Of a stretch of DNA of 64,000 nt, positions 55,273 to 64,000 are shown piece by piece. Every line of letters begins with the position of its first letter. The stretch's first letter is position 1. The stretch comes from Planctomycetota bacterium (GTDB taxonomy: Bacteria > Planctomycetota > J058 > JAJDCQ01), in assembly GCA_029260755.1 (NCBI GenBank), contig JAJDCQ010000246.1, positions 1-64,000 on the forward strand, in the 5' to 3' direction. Position numbers and translations under genes: made by a program. The notes under the pieces were generated by a model. The model did no database searches. It was not told where the DNA came from and saw only the letters and a list, made by a program, of their open reading frames with translations.

Positions 55273-58200
55273 CCGCCCGGCGGGGGCGGCGGGTTCGCGG
55301 GCGAGGGCTGCGGCGGCCGCTGACGGTTCTGGAGGAGCTGCTGCACCTGCCCGAGGAGCTGGCGCGCCCGCTGGTCGAGCTGCTGATTCTGGAAGACGTC
55401 GGGCTTCCCGAGGCGCGCCTGCGCCTCCTGGAGCGTCTTGGCGGCCTGATCGAAGAGGCCCGCCCGCGCCTCGCCCGCCGAGCGCACCGACAGCGCGAGC
55501 GGCATCCACTCGACGAAGCCGCTCGGCTCGATCGACGCGACCGCCTTGCGCCCGTTCTCGAGGACGAGCCTGGTGATCTCGTCGTCGGAGTAGGAGAGCT
55601 GGGGGCGCGCCTGGTTGTTGAGATAGAAGTTCGTGATGAGCTCGACGTGCGGAAGAGGCGACGCCGGCGGCTCCGCCGCGAGCTCGCGCATCACCCGCTC
55701 CGCCTCGACCACGTTGCCCGCCTGGATCAGCCGGTTCACCTGCTGGAGCTTCTGCCCCTTCGCCTGCATCGCGCGGTTGCGCTTGGCGCTGAGCTGCTGC
55801 TCCCGCGCGAGGCGCTGCGGCGGCATCCGGATGATGTTGTCGCCGTTGACGCCGTTGTAGCGGCAGAAGTCATTGAAGAGCCGCGGGTCGTTGGTCTTCG
55901 CCGACTGGAGCAGCCCCTGGGCCGCCTGCGCGCCCTGGACGTTCTGGAGCTGACCGATCCGGAAGAGCTGCATCGCGAACTGGAGCGGCACCTCGGCGTC
56001 CCCCGGGAGGGCCGCCTGCGCTCTCCGGAAGGCGGCCTCGCCCTGCGGGTTCTGCCCGAGGAGGAACTGCCCGCGGAGCAGGTCGCAGAGGACGGGGTCG
56101 GGCTCGAAGCGCGCCCACACGTCGATCACGGCGAACGCCTCGTTCGCGCGCTTGCTCTGGATGAGCGCGATCGCCTTGAGGCGATACGCGTCGCCCTCCC
56201 ACGGCTCGGCGGCGATCGCCTCGTTGGCGGCGCGGAGGGCGCCGCCCGGGTCGCCCGAGACGAGCCGCCCCCAGCCCGCGGCCGCCTTGGCGAGCGCGCG
56301 CTCGGGCTCGCGCCGCTGGGCGTCCTCGCCGAGGCGGGCGCCGGTCGTCATCTCCTCGCGTCGCTGCTGCGGGTTGAGCCGCAGCCCGTTCCCCATCGCC
56401 TTGAACCGGGCCACGCGCGCGAGGCCGATCAGCGGTCCGGCCGCGTCCGGCGCCCGCTTCCGGGCGCTCTCGAAGTGGCCCTGGGCGTCGTCGATCCGGT
56501 AGCGCAGGAGCGAACACCAGCCCCGCTCGACGAGCGGCTCGGCCAGCTCGGGCCGCCGGCGCTGCGCCTCGAGGAGCGGCTGCTCGGCGTCCTGGAACCG
56601 CCGCCGCATCCGGAGGAGCCGGCCGAGGACGAGGTAGCCGGCGTAGTGCTCGGGCCACCGCTCGGAGACGCCGCGGGCCGCGGCGATCGCGTCGTCGTGC
56701 CGGCCGAGGCGGAAGAGCACCTCGGCCCGGACGAGGTGGGCGAGGCGAACGCCCGGGTCGAGTCGGATGATCCCGTCCACCTCGTCGAGGATCCGACCCA
56801 GCTCCTCGGGGCGGGTCGCCCCCTCGAGGCGAACCGCCGTTCGGGCGGCCGCGGCGAGGTTCGACTCGTTGCTCGAGGCGACGCGCTCGAACCACATCCG
56901 GAGCGCATCGACGCGGCTGCTTCGCCGGCGGTCGAGGTCGCCGTGGAGGTGCTCGAGGACGAGGTTCGGCTCGAGCGAGAATGCCTCGTCCCAGCTCTGG
57001 TAGGCCTCCTCCTCTCGATCGAGGCGCGTCAGGACGCGCGCGAGGGCCGCGTGCGCCTCGCCGAAGCGGGGCGCCTTCTCGATCGCCTGGCGCGCGAAGT
57101 CGCGCGCGGCGGTGAGCTGGTCGGGGTCGACCATCGCGAGCTCGGCGCGTCGAACGAGCTCGCGCGCATCCCGGACGCGTGACGGATCGTTTCGCTCGCC
57201 GAGGTCGGCGCCGGCATCCTCGCCGCCCCCGGTCGCGCCCGCACCCTCGCCGCCGCCCGTCCCTCCCTCCGCGAGGAGCTGCTCCCGCCGGAGCGCCTCC
57301 GCGGCGGTCGCGGCGCGCTCTCGCTCGAGGGCGGCGCGGGCCTCGGCCATCGCCCGCTCGGTGTCGCCGTCGCCGCCCATCATGAAGAGCCAGACGATCA
57401 GACCGGTCAGGGCCGCCGCGCCGACGGACGCGGCCGCGACCACGGCGACCTGCTGCCCGCCGCGCGCGCGGCCGAGACCCTCGGGGAGGGTCATGACCAT
57501 CGCGTCGCGCATCGGCTCGGTGGACCGCTTCGGCTGATCGCGGAACGGATCCGTCGACCGGCTCTTCGCCCGGAACGGATCCGTCTCGCGCCGGTCCCCC
57601 TTCGGCGCGTTCGCCTTCGCCTTGAACGGGTCGTCCTCGAACGGCTCCTCGGGGCGCGTGTCGCCGCCGTGGCGCCGGTCGTCGCCGCGCCCGTCGTCGG
57701 CGGTCGGCCCCCCGTGACGGACATCGGGGTCCGAGGGCGGCTCGGGGAGACCGACCTCGGTCCGGCCGCCCGGTCGCCGGGCGTCGGGGTCGCTCGGGAC
57801 ATCGAGCATCCGGTCGGTGTGGCCGTCGCGCTTCGGCACCTCGCGGTAGGGATCGGTCCCGCGACGATCGCGCCCGCCGGGCGGCTGGCCCATCGCCCCG
57901 ACCGCCGGCAGGTCGCGCGGCGTGGTGGGCACCATCGCCGAGAGCGGTCCGGCCGGCGCCCCGGGCGCCAGCCCGAAGCCCGCGTTCGCCGCGTCGCGCG
58001 GGGCGAACGCATCGGGCGACGAGCCGGCCGGGACGTGGAGCGGGTCCCCGCCGCTGTCGCTTCCGCTCGCGCTCGCGGACCGCGCGTGATCCGGCGGGCG
58101 CGCGTAGCCGGCCGACGGCGGTCGAAGCCCGTCGGCCCCGGCCGCGCCGGGGAAGCCTGCGTGCGGGATCGCCGCGGCCGACGGCGGGACGGCCGGCGCC

Positions 58201-59054
58201 CGCCCGAGGTCCCCGGCGCTCGGCGAGGTGCGGATCCACCGCTCGACCGCGTCGGCGAGCTCGGCGGCGCTCCGGTAGCGCGCGGCCCGGTCGTGGGACG
58301 CGGCGCGGAGGCAGATCTCGTCCATCTCGACCGGGATCGTCGGGTCGACCGTCGACGGCGGCGGCACGGCCGTCCGCGCCGCCCGCTTCATCACCGTCCG
58401 GACCGAGGGGTCGTCGCGGGGGTTCTTGCCCGTGAGCAGCTCGAACGCGATCACGCCGAGGCTGAACACGTCGCTCTGCGCGTCGATCGGCCCCTTCCCC
58501 GACGCCTGCTCGGGAGCCATGTAGAGGGGCGTCCCGACGACGAAGCCGGTCTGGGTCAGGTGGGCGGGCCGGAGGGTGTCGAGGGCGAGGCCGAAGTCGG
58601 TGAGGAGGGCGCGCCCGTCGGCGCTCCGGACGAGGATGTTCTGCGGCTTGAGATCGCGGTGGACGACGCCGGCGCGGTGGGCGTGGTCGAGGGCGACGGC
58701 GACGTCGCGGATGATCACGAACGCCTGCTCGCGGGGGACGCGGCGCGCCTTCATCTCCTCGGAGAGGGCGCGGCTCGGGACGTATTCCATCACGATGCAG
58801 AGCATCTTGTTGTAGTCGACGAGGTCGAGGACGCCGACGATCCCCGGATGGCGCAGGCGCGCCATCACCTCCGCCTCCTTCCGGAAGCGCGCGGCGGCCA
58901 CCGGGTCGGCGATGTCGGTGCGGAGCAGCTTCATCGCGACCTCGCGTCCGAGGCCACGCTGCCGTCCGAGGAGGACCACGCTCATCGAGCCGTGGCCGAG
59001 CTCGCGGACGACCTCGTAGTTGCCAATGATGGACGCGGGGCGCGGCAGCAGCAT
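55269..59054 (-). CDS. Ser/Thr protein kinase with TPR tail (copy 1)
   Basis: This protein is 1261 aa from the ATG at 59054, chosen because it directly precedes the kinase domain (MLLPRPASIIGNYEVVRELG). GTG 59156 is possible. The kinase domain spans about 13-275: the Gly loop GHGSMS lacks its third glycine (Ser25), and Lys42, HRD 132-134 and DFG 153-155 are intact, so it is probably active. A Pro/Gly/Asp-rich linker with repeated DPF[R/K] motifs (about 490-550) precedes one membrane helix. The exported part is a TPR solenoid ending in the module PLPHVELITNFYL and a Gln/Pro-rich tail. It overlaps the TPR gene downstream (ATGA). Confidence 0.88.
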   Translation of the reverse strand: MLLPRPASIIGNYEVVRELGHGSMSVVLLGRQRGLGREVAMKLLRTDIADPVAAARFRKEAEVMARLRHPGIVGVLDLVDYNKMLCIVMEYVPSRALSEEMKARRVPREQAFVIIRDVAVALDHAHRAGVVHRDLKPQNILVRSADGRALLTDFGLALDTLRPAHLTQTGFVVGTPLYMAPEQASGKGPIDAQSDVFSLGVIAFELLTGKNPRDDPSVRTVMKRAARTAVPPPSTVDPTIPVEMDEICLRAASHDRAARYRSAAELADAVERWIRTSPSAGDLGRAPAVPPSAAAIPHAGFPGAAGADGLRPPSAGYARPPDHARSASASGSDSGGDPLHVPAGSSPDAFAPRDAANAGFGLAPGAPAGPLSAMVPTTPRDLPAVGAMGQPPGGRDRRGTDPYREVPKRDGHTDRMLDVPSDPDARRPGGRTEVGLPEPPSDPDVRHGGPTADDGRGDDRRHGGDTRPEEPFEDDPFKAKANAPKGDRRETDPFRAKSRSTDPFRDQPKRSTEPMRDAMVMTLPEGLGRARGGQQVAVVAAASVGAAALTGLIVWLFMMGGDGDTERAMAEARAALERERAATAAEALRREQLLAEGGTGGGEGAGATGGGEDAGADLGERNDPSRVRDARELVRRAELAMVDPDQLTAARDFARQAIEKAPRFGEAHAALARVLTRLDREEEAYQSWDEAFSLEPNLVLEHLHGDLDRRRSSRVDALRMWFERVASSNESNLAAAARTAVRLEGATRPEELGRILDEVDGIIRLDPGVRLAHLVRAEVLFRLGRHDDAIAAARGVSERWPEHYAGYLVLGRLLRMRRRFQDAEQPLLEAQRRRPELAEPLVERGWCSLLRYRIDDAQGHFESARKRAPDAAGPLIGLARVARFKAMGNGLRLNPQQRREEMTTGARLGEDAQRREPERALAKAAAGWGRLVSGDPGGALRAANEAIAAEPWEGDAYRLKAIALIQSKRANEAFAVIDVWARFEPDPVLCDLLRGQFLLGQNPQGEAAFRRAQAALPGDAEVPLQFAMQLFRIGQLQNVQGAQAAQGLLQSAKTNDPRLFNDFCRYNGVNGDNIIRMPPQRLAREQQLSAKRNRAMQAKGQKLQQVNRLIQAGNVVEAERVMRELAAEPPASPLPHVELITNFYLNNQARPQLSYSDDEITRLVLENGRKAVASIEPSGFVEWMPLALSVRSAGEARAGLFDQAAKTLQEAQARLGKPDVFQNQQLDQRARQLLGQVQQLLQNRQRPPQPSPANPPPPPGG

Positions 59055-59183
59055 CGCAGGGGCACCGTGCGGACCGACTCGACCCACCCGATGGGCGAAG
59101 TCGGGACCTTCGTCAGTGTGGCACGCGGACCGGGAGCTGACGAGGCGCCGCCGCACCGAGCCCGAACGCGGAGCTAACCCGCG

Positions 59184-59203
59184 CCGCGGAGGGCTGTCCG
59201 CGG
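59184..59203 (-). terminator. hairpin after the second kinase-TPR region boundary
   Basis: A perfect 7-bp stem (59184-59190 with 59197-59203) with a six-base loop lies 10 bases after the stop of the kinase gene ending at 59213. There is no U-run, so termination is not proven. It may be an attenuator between the two kinase genes. The region 59055-59212 has no other feature that I can support. Confidence 0.3.
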
Positions 59204-59212
59204 GGACGAAGG

Positions 59213-62200
59213 TCAGCCGCCGAGGGCTCGCTCGACGTCCTCGACGAAGCCGAACGCGCTCGCGTCGGCCGAGGGGTCGTGGATCAGCGATCCGAGCCGG
59301 CGGCGCGCGTCACGACACGCCGCGCGGGCTTCGTCGGAGCGGCCGAGCATGAGGAGCGCGAGGCCGCGGACGGCGTGGGCGGTCGACAGGTACTCGAACC
59401 AGCCCGTGTCGGAGCACGCCTCGATCGCGGCGTCCGCCTCGGCGAGGGCGCGTCGACGGAGCTCGCCCTGACCGACCCCGAGGGCGGCGGGGGCGCCGTC
59501 GGCGAGGTAGACCGCGCGGGCGAGCTCGATGTGGGCGATCGGGACGGTCTCGGGCTCCGCGATGAGGGAGCGGAGGAGGCGCTCGGCCTCGACGAGATCG
59601 CCGCGCCCGAGCGCCGGTCCGACCTGATCGAGGGTCGCCTTCTGCCGGGCGATGAGCTGATGGCGCGAGTGCTGGGTCCGCACCAGCGCCTCGACGTCCT
59701 CGAGCGTCGCGCCCCGGAAGCGGCAGTAGCGCTCGGTCCGACCGCGATCGCGCGAGCACGCCTCGCGGACGATCTCGGCGAGGATCTCGCCGGCGTTCCC
59801 GCGCTGGACGAAGGGCGTGATCGCGTCCATGTGGATCAGGAACGGATAGGCGTCGTCGGCCGGGACGATCTGACGCGCCTGCATGAACCGCGGGTGCGCG
59901 CTGGAGGCGTCGAAGCGGCGAGCCTGGTGAAGCGCGCGGGTGCAGAGGGCGCCGGCCCGATCGGGCGTCGACCGCTCCCACTCGTCGCCGACCGCCTCCG
60001 CCCCGCCGACCTGCTGGGTGATCGTCCGGGCGAGGTAGCTCGCCTCGAACGCGAACGTCTCGATCGGGCCGAGCTCCCGCGCCTGGTCGGCCAGCCGGAG
60101 CGCCTTGGGGCCATCGCCCGAGAGGACCGCGGCGAGCGCGGCGATCCCGACCGCCTCGGCCGAGCCGCGCTCGAGCCGGCAGGCCTCGTCGAGGAGGCGC
60201 TCGGCCTCGGCGACCTGCTCGGCGAACTCGCGCGTCGCCGGGCGGTCGCGGAGCAGCAGCGCCCGGGCCTTACCGGCGAGCGGTGCGGCGGCGTCGGGCG
60301 CCCGCGCGCGCGCATCGTCGAAGAGACGAACGGCGTCGTCGAAGCGTAGATCCTCGATCGCGATCCACCCGAGATCGATGAGCGGGCCGGCCAGGTCGGG
60401 CCGGAGGCGCCGAGCCCGCTCGAGCGCCCTCTTCGCCTCGGCGTGCTGGCGCCGCGCCCGGAGGAACCGTCCGTGGAACGCGTGGGCGGCCCCGTCGCCC
60501 GGCCGCGCCTGCGCGATCCGCCGCGCGTCGTCGGTCGCCTCCTCCCACCGGCAGAGCTCCCAGGCGGCGAGCGCCCGGAGTCGGCGCGCCTCGACCCGGT
60601 CGCCGCGGAGGAGGATGCGGTCGAGCGCGTCGAGCGCCGCCCGGGTGTTCCCATCGAGAAGCTGAGCGAACGCCCTCGCGAGCTCGGCGTCATCGGGTCG
60701 GGCCGCGCTCCCCCGCGCGGCCGCCCCGAGCGCCGCCACGAGGCGCCGGCGCGCGTCGTCGTCGCGGCGCCCGAGCTCCTCGGTGAGCGGGGCGACCGCG
60801 ACGGACGGGTCGAGCTCGATCGCCCGACGCCAGGAGGACCACGCGACGGCGCGCCCGTCCGCGCGGAGGAGGGCGCGGGCGAGAACGGCGTGCGCCGGCG
60901 CATGCTCGGAGCCCCGCGAGACCGCGTCGCGGGCGAGCTCGACCGCGCGAGCGACGCGTCCCGAGGCCGCGAGCTCCTTCTCCGCCCGCGCGATGAGGTC
61001 CGGAACGGCCGGATCGACCGGGCGAGGCGTCGGGTCCGGGTCTCTTCGCGTTCCCGTGGTCGTGTCCGTGCCCGTGCCCGTGGCCGCGCCCGTGCCCGTG
61101 GCCGCGCCCGTGCCCGTGGCCGTGTCGGTGCCCGTGTCGGTGCCCGTGCCCGTGGCCGTGTCCGGGCGCGTTCCCGAGCTGGAGGCGCCGCTCCCGGAGC
61201 TCCCCGCGTCCGCCACCGTCGGCCCGACACGGCGCGAGCGCAGGACGAGCCAGGCGACGCCGCCTCCGCCGCCCGCGCCGATCACCACGGCGACGACCAG
61301 GACTCCGACCCACCGGTTGCCACCTCCAGCCGCGATCCGCCGCCGGATCTGGCTCGGGAGCTGGATCTCGACGGCGTGCGCGGGATCGATGTCATCGGGA
61401 GACGGCTGCGCCGGCGACGATCGCCGCCGCGACGACGGCACCCGTCGGGACGACTCGCTCCGGCGAGCCGCCTCCCGCCGTGACGAGTCCCGCCGCGACG
61501 AGTCCCGCCGACGACGCGACGAGTCTGGCCGACGTCGGTCCGAGTCGCTCCGCGGAGGCTCCCCGGGGACCTGCCGCGTCTCGGGCCGGGTGTCGGTCGG
61601 CCCCCGGTATGGCTGACTCCGATGGTCCGAGCCGCTCGCCGCGTCGGCATCGAACGCGATCGGCTCGCCGCCCCAGCCGCTCGACCGCCCCGCGTTCGCC
61701 TCGCCCGGCTCGGCCGAGTCCTCGAGCCAGGCGTCGAGCTCCGCGGCGAAGTCGGCGGCCGAGCCGTAACGCTTCCTCGGGTTCGGCGCGGTCGCCGTCC
61801 GGATGATCGCGTCGAGCTCGCGGTCGATGCTCGGGTCGAGCTGGCGCGCGCTCGGGTAGTCGCCTCGCGCCGCCCGGTTCATGATCGTGCGCACGTCCGG
61901 CCCGGCGAGCGGGTTGATCCCGGTGAGCAGCTCGTAGACGATCACGCCGAGCCCGTAGAGGTCGGACCGCGCGTCGAGCTGCCCCTGGCCGGTCGCCTGC
62001 TCGGGCGACATGTAGAGGGGCGTCCCGACGACCAGGCCGGTCCCGGTGAGGTGAGCCGGTCGGAGCTGGTCGGCGGCGAGGCCGAAGTCGGTCAGCAGGG
62101 TCTGGCCGCTCCGGTGGACCATGATGTTGGCCGGCTTCAGGTCGCGGTGGATCACCCCGGCGCGGTGGGCGTGGTGGAGGGCGTGGGCGGCGTCCCGCAC

Positions 62201-62530
62201 GATCTCGCACGCCCGACGCGGCGGCACGCGCCCCCGCTGCATCAGGTCGTCGAGCGAGCTCCCCTCGACGTAGTCCATCACGATCGCGCACGCGTCGGGG
62301 AGCTGAACGAAGTCGACGACCTGGACGATCCCGGGGTGGCGCAGCCGCGCCATGATCTCCGCCTCCTGCTTGAAGCGGGCGATCACGATCGGGTCGGCGC
62401 CGGAGGTGCGCAGGAGCTTCACGGCGACGAGGCGGTCGAGGCCCGGCTGGCGGGCGAGGAAGACCTCGCCCATCGAACCGCGGCCGAGCTCCCGGACGAC
62501 GTCATAGTGCCCGATCCGGTGTCGGGTCAC
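59213..62530 (-). CDS. Ser/Thr protein kinase with TPR tail (copy 2)
   Basis: This protein is 1105 aa from GTG 62530, which overlaps the stop of the upstream TPR gene (GTGA). The kinase domain spans about 8-270: GRGSMGEVFLARQ, Lys38, HRD 128-130, DFG 148-150 and TPLYMSPEQA, all intact. A Ser/Arg-rich linker (repeated SSRRDSSRR, around 61440-61545) precedes a membrane helix. Outside it lies a Thr/Gly/Ala repeat (61060-61170), then a TPR solenoid ending in PIAHIELARAVYL. The kinase domain is close to the one at 55269-59054, so this is a tandem duplication. Confidence 0.88.
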   Translation of the reverse strand: MTRHRIGHYDVVRELGRGSMGEVFLARQPGLDRLVAVKLLRTSGADPIVIARFKQEAEIMARLRHPGIVQVVDFVQLPDACAIVMDYVEGSSLDDLMQRGRVPPRRACEIVRDAAHALHHAHRAGVIHRDLKPANIMVHRSGQTLLTDFGLAADQLRPAHLTGTGLVVGTPLYMSPEQATGQGQLDARSDLYGLGVIVYELLTGINPLAGPDVRTIMNRAARGDYPSARQLDPSIDRELDAIIRTATAPNPRKRYGSAADFAAELDAWLEDSAEPGEANAGRSSGWGGEPIAFDADAASGSDHRSQPYRGPTDTRPETRQVPGEPPRSDSDRRRPDSSRRRRDSSRRDSSRREAARRSESSRRVPSSRRRSSPAQPSPDDIDPAHAVEIQLPSQIRRRIAAGGGNRWVGVLVVAVVIGAGGGGGVAWLVLRSRRVGPTVADAGSSGSGASSSGTRPDTATGTGTDTGTDTATGTGAATGTGAATGTGTDTTTGTRRDPDPTPRPVDPAVPDLIARAEKELAASGRVARAVELARDAVSRGSEHAPAHAVLARALLRADGRAVAWSSWRRAIELDPSVAVAPLTEELGRRDDDARRRLVAALGAAARGSAARPDDAELARAFAQLLDGNTRAALDALDRILLRGDRVEARRLRALAAWELCRWEEATDDARRIAQARPGDGAAHAFHGRFLRARRQHAEAKRALERARRLRPDLAGPLIDLGWIAIEDLRFDDAVRLFDDARARAPDAAAPLAGKARALLLRDRPATREFAEQVAEAERLLDEACRLERGSAEAVGIAALAAVLSGDGPKALRLADQARELGPIETFAFEASYLARTITQQVGGAEAVGDEWERSTPDRAGALCTRALHQARRFDASSAHPRFMQARQIVPADDAYPFLIHMDAITPFVQRGNAGEILAEIVREACSRDRGRTERYCRFRGATLEDVEALVRTQHSRHQLIARQKATLDQVGPALGRGDLVEAERLLRSLIAEPETVPIAHIELARAVYLADGAPAALGVGQGELRRRALAEADAAIEACSDTGWFEYLSTAHAVRGLALLMLGRSDEARAACRDARRRLGSLIHDPSADASAFGFVEDVERALGG
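61060..61170 (-). repeat. 6-bp minisatellite encoding a Thr/Gly/Ala/Asp spacer
   Basis: About 110 bases are built from units such as gtgccc, gtggcc, gcgccc and gtgtcc on the plus strand. On the minus strand they encode runs of TGTGTD, TATGTG and AATGTG just after the membrane helix of the kinase. Such repeats are prone to length change. Confidence 0.75.
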
Positions 62531-64000
62531 CGGCGGCCCTCGAACAACGCTCCTTCGTGCGTCCGGGCGTGCTGGATCACGCCGAACGCGGCCTGGTTCA
62601 TCCGGGGGGACCGGAAGAGCCCGGTCGACGCCTTCCGCACGGCCTTCTCGAGCGTCCGCGCGCTCTGCGATTCGCCGAGGCGCATCTCCGCCTTGGCCTG
62701 CAGCGCGAACGCGAGCGGCAGCCACTCGAGGTAGCCCGAGGACCGGGCGTTGGCGACGGCGGTGCGGGCGTGCTCGAGGGCGAGTCGGTCGAGCTCCTCG
62801 CGGGGGCGCCCGAGCCGCTCCGAGGCGGCGCGGTCGAGGTAGATGCGCGTGACGAGCTCGGTGTGCGGGAGCGGGCTCGGCGGTCCGAGGGTGTCCGCCT
62901 CGATGAAGAGCTTCTCGGCGAGCGTGATGTCTCCGGCGTTCAGCGCGGCATAGGCCCGCTGAAGGGTGGGCGTCTTCGCCGGCGGGATGGCCGCCCGGAG
63001 CGCGATCTTCGAGGGGAACGACCGGATCGCATCGGGATGCTCCCCGGCGTCGTGCGCCCAGCGCGCGAACAGTTCGGGGGCGTCGGCATCGAGGCGAGCG
63101 ACCGTCTGACGCAGGCGGCGGAGCGCGATCGGTCCTCCCTGGATCGATCGCGTGGCGAGCAGGCGCAGCTCCCACAGGTCGACGATGCGGTCGTCGGGGT
63201 CGAGCCGGCGCGCCTCGTCGAACGCGGCCCACGTCTGACCCCAGGCGCCCTGGAGGAAGAGCGCGGTGCCACGGCTGGCGTTCCAGTGGACGAGGTCGGG
63301 CGTCGCCTCACGCCACTCGCCGCGCACGGCCTCGGCCTCGTCGAAGCGACCGGCGTCCTGGAGGAGCATGCAGCGCGCGTCGTAGCCCTCGATCTCGTCC
63401 GGCGACTTCGCGACCGCCGCCTCCGCCCGGGCGAGCGCCTCGGCCGCCTCGCCGCGCGATCGGTGGACCCACGCGAGGGCCGCGTCGACGCCGCCGTCGA
63501 GCGGCTCGACCTCACCGCCGCGGCGGGCGGCGGCGAGCGCCTCCTCGAGGATCGCCGGTGAGCTCCCCGCGGCGCGGGCGTCGGCGCCGAGGGCGACCTC
63601 GACGAGGACGTTCGCGAGGGCCGCTCGTGCGGCGGCCGCGTCGGGCTCGAGGCGGACCGCCGCCCGGAGCCAGGCGACGGCCTGCTCGCGCCGCTCGAGC
63701 TGGCTGGCCAGGAGCGCGGCCTCGACGAGCGGGGCCGCGAGGTCGGGTCGCAGCTCACGCGCCCGGGCGAGGTCGGCCTCGGCCTCGGCCCAGCGACGCG
63801 TCGATCGGAGGAACCGACCGCGGACGCAATGATGGAACCCCTCATCGGGATGGGCGGCCACGAGGACGCCGGCCCTGGCGAGCGCCTCGTCGAACCGCCG
63901 CGCGCTCCACAGCAGCAGGACGTGCTGGAGGAGGGCGCGCGGGTCCGCCGCGTCGACCAGGACGAGCGGCTCGATCACCTCGAGCGCCTCGAGCACTCCG
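62527..64000 (-). CDS. TPR-repeat protein, 5' end outside the window (partial)
   Basis: At least 489 residues are visible, and the start lies beyond 64000. The visible part is a TPR solenoid (RFDEALARAGVLVAAHPDEG and FLRSTRRWAEAEADLARA). It ends in the module PLPHTELVTRIYLDRAASERL, then SGYLEWLPLAFALQAKAEMR, which matches the end of the kinase-TPR protein at 55269-59054. The missing N-terminus could be a kinase or a membrane anchor. The stop overlaps the kinase start (GTGA). Confidence 0.8.
   Translation of the reverse strand, partial: GVLEALEVIEPLVLVDAADPRALLQHVLLLWSARRFDEALARAGVLVAAHPDEGFHHCVRGRFLRSTRRWAEAEADLARARELRPDLAAPLVEAALLASQLERREQAVAWLRAAVRLEPDAAAARAALANVLVEVALGADARAAGSSPAILEEALAAARRGGEVEPLDGGVDAALAWVHRSRGEAAEALARAEAAVAKSPDEIEGYDARCMLLQDAGRFDEAEAVRGEWREATPDLVHWNASRGTALFLQGAWGQTWAAFDEARRLDPDDRIVDLWELRLLATRSIQGGPIALRRLRQTVARLDADAPELFARWAHDAGEHPDAIRSFPSKIALRAAIPPAKTPTLQRAYAALNAGDITLAEKLFIEADTLGPPSPLPHTELVTRIYLDRAASERLGRPREELDRLALEHARTAVANARSSGYLEWLPLAFALQAKAEMRLGESQSARTLEKAVRKASTGLFRSPRMNQAAFGVIQHARTHEGALFEGRR

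Overview
The window is high-GC bacterial chromosomal DNA. It carries four PEP-CTERM (exosortase substrate) proteins, an exosortase fused to EpsI, several exosortase-associated polysaccharide genes, three Hanks-type Ser/Thr kinases (two with long TPR tails), and an ECF sigma/anti-sigma pair. This mix fits Planctomycetota best. The phylum is inferred from gene content only; no rRNA or tRNA is present to confirm it.

Region 1 (1-21.6 kb) is the protein-sorting core. Three tandem paralogous PEP-CTERM proteins lie on the minus strand, two of them in an overlapping pair. The first and third have matching promoter-like boxes (TTGAAG-N16-TACACT). On the plus strand follows a four-gene unit with ATGA/GTGA overlaps: a 1635-aa membrane-anchored TPR protein with four PPC-like modules, exosortase-EpsI, a PEP-CTERM-type polysaccharide deacetylase, and a VanZ-like protein with a long acidic tail carrying a repeated TGPIEL motif. 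Next come a Ser/Thr kinase, a glycosyltransferase-FemAB fusion, an MsbA-like ABC exporter and a fourth PEP-CTERM protein.

Region 2 (21.6-46 kb) opens with a second giant TPR/PPC protein, paralogous to the first. It continues as an exopolysaccharide or O-glycan cluster: six stand-alone glycosyltransferases, a TylF-like and a second SAM methyltransferase, a NodU-like carbamoyltransferase, a WalW-like deacetylase, an O-antigen-ligase/polymerase, a hexapeptide acetyltransferase, a YetA/PcRGLX-like predicted glycan-active enzyme and an exosortase-type asparagine synthase. It ends in a broken MBOAT acyltransferase gene. Most neighbouring genes overlap by 4 bp. No initiating sugar-phosphate transferase, Wzx flippase, Wzz or Wza gene was recognised.

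Region 3 (46-64 kb) is regulatory and housekeeping. It holds an exported protein with 22 cysteines, an ECF sigma factor overlapping a Zn-motif anti-sigma-like protein that ends in a GspG-like domain, an exported protein of unknown function, a Bax-inhibitor-1 family protein, DNA polymerase III delta (holA), a WYL regulator, and an overlapping minus-strand array of two kinase-TPR proteins and two TPR proteins that share a C-terminal module. The last of these runs off the window edge.

The gene set suggests that the exosortase system sorts PEP-CTERM proteins to an envelope rich in surface polysaccharide made by the cluster. The kinases and TPR scaffolds may regulate or organise this process; that last link is inference.
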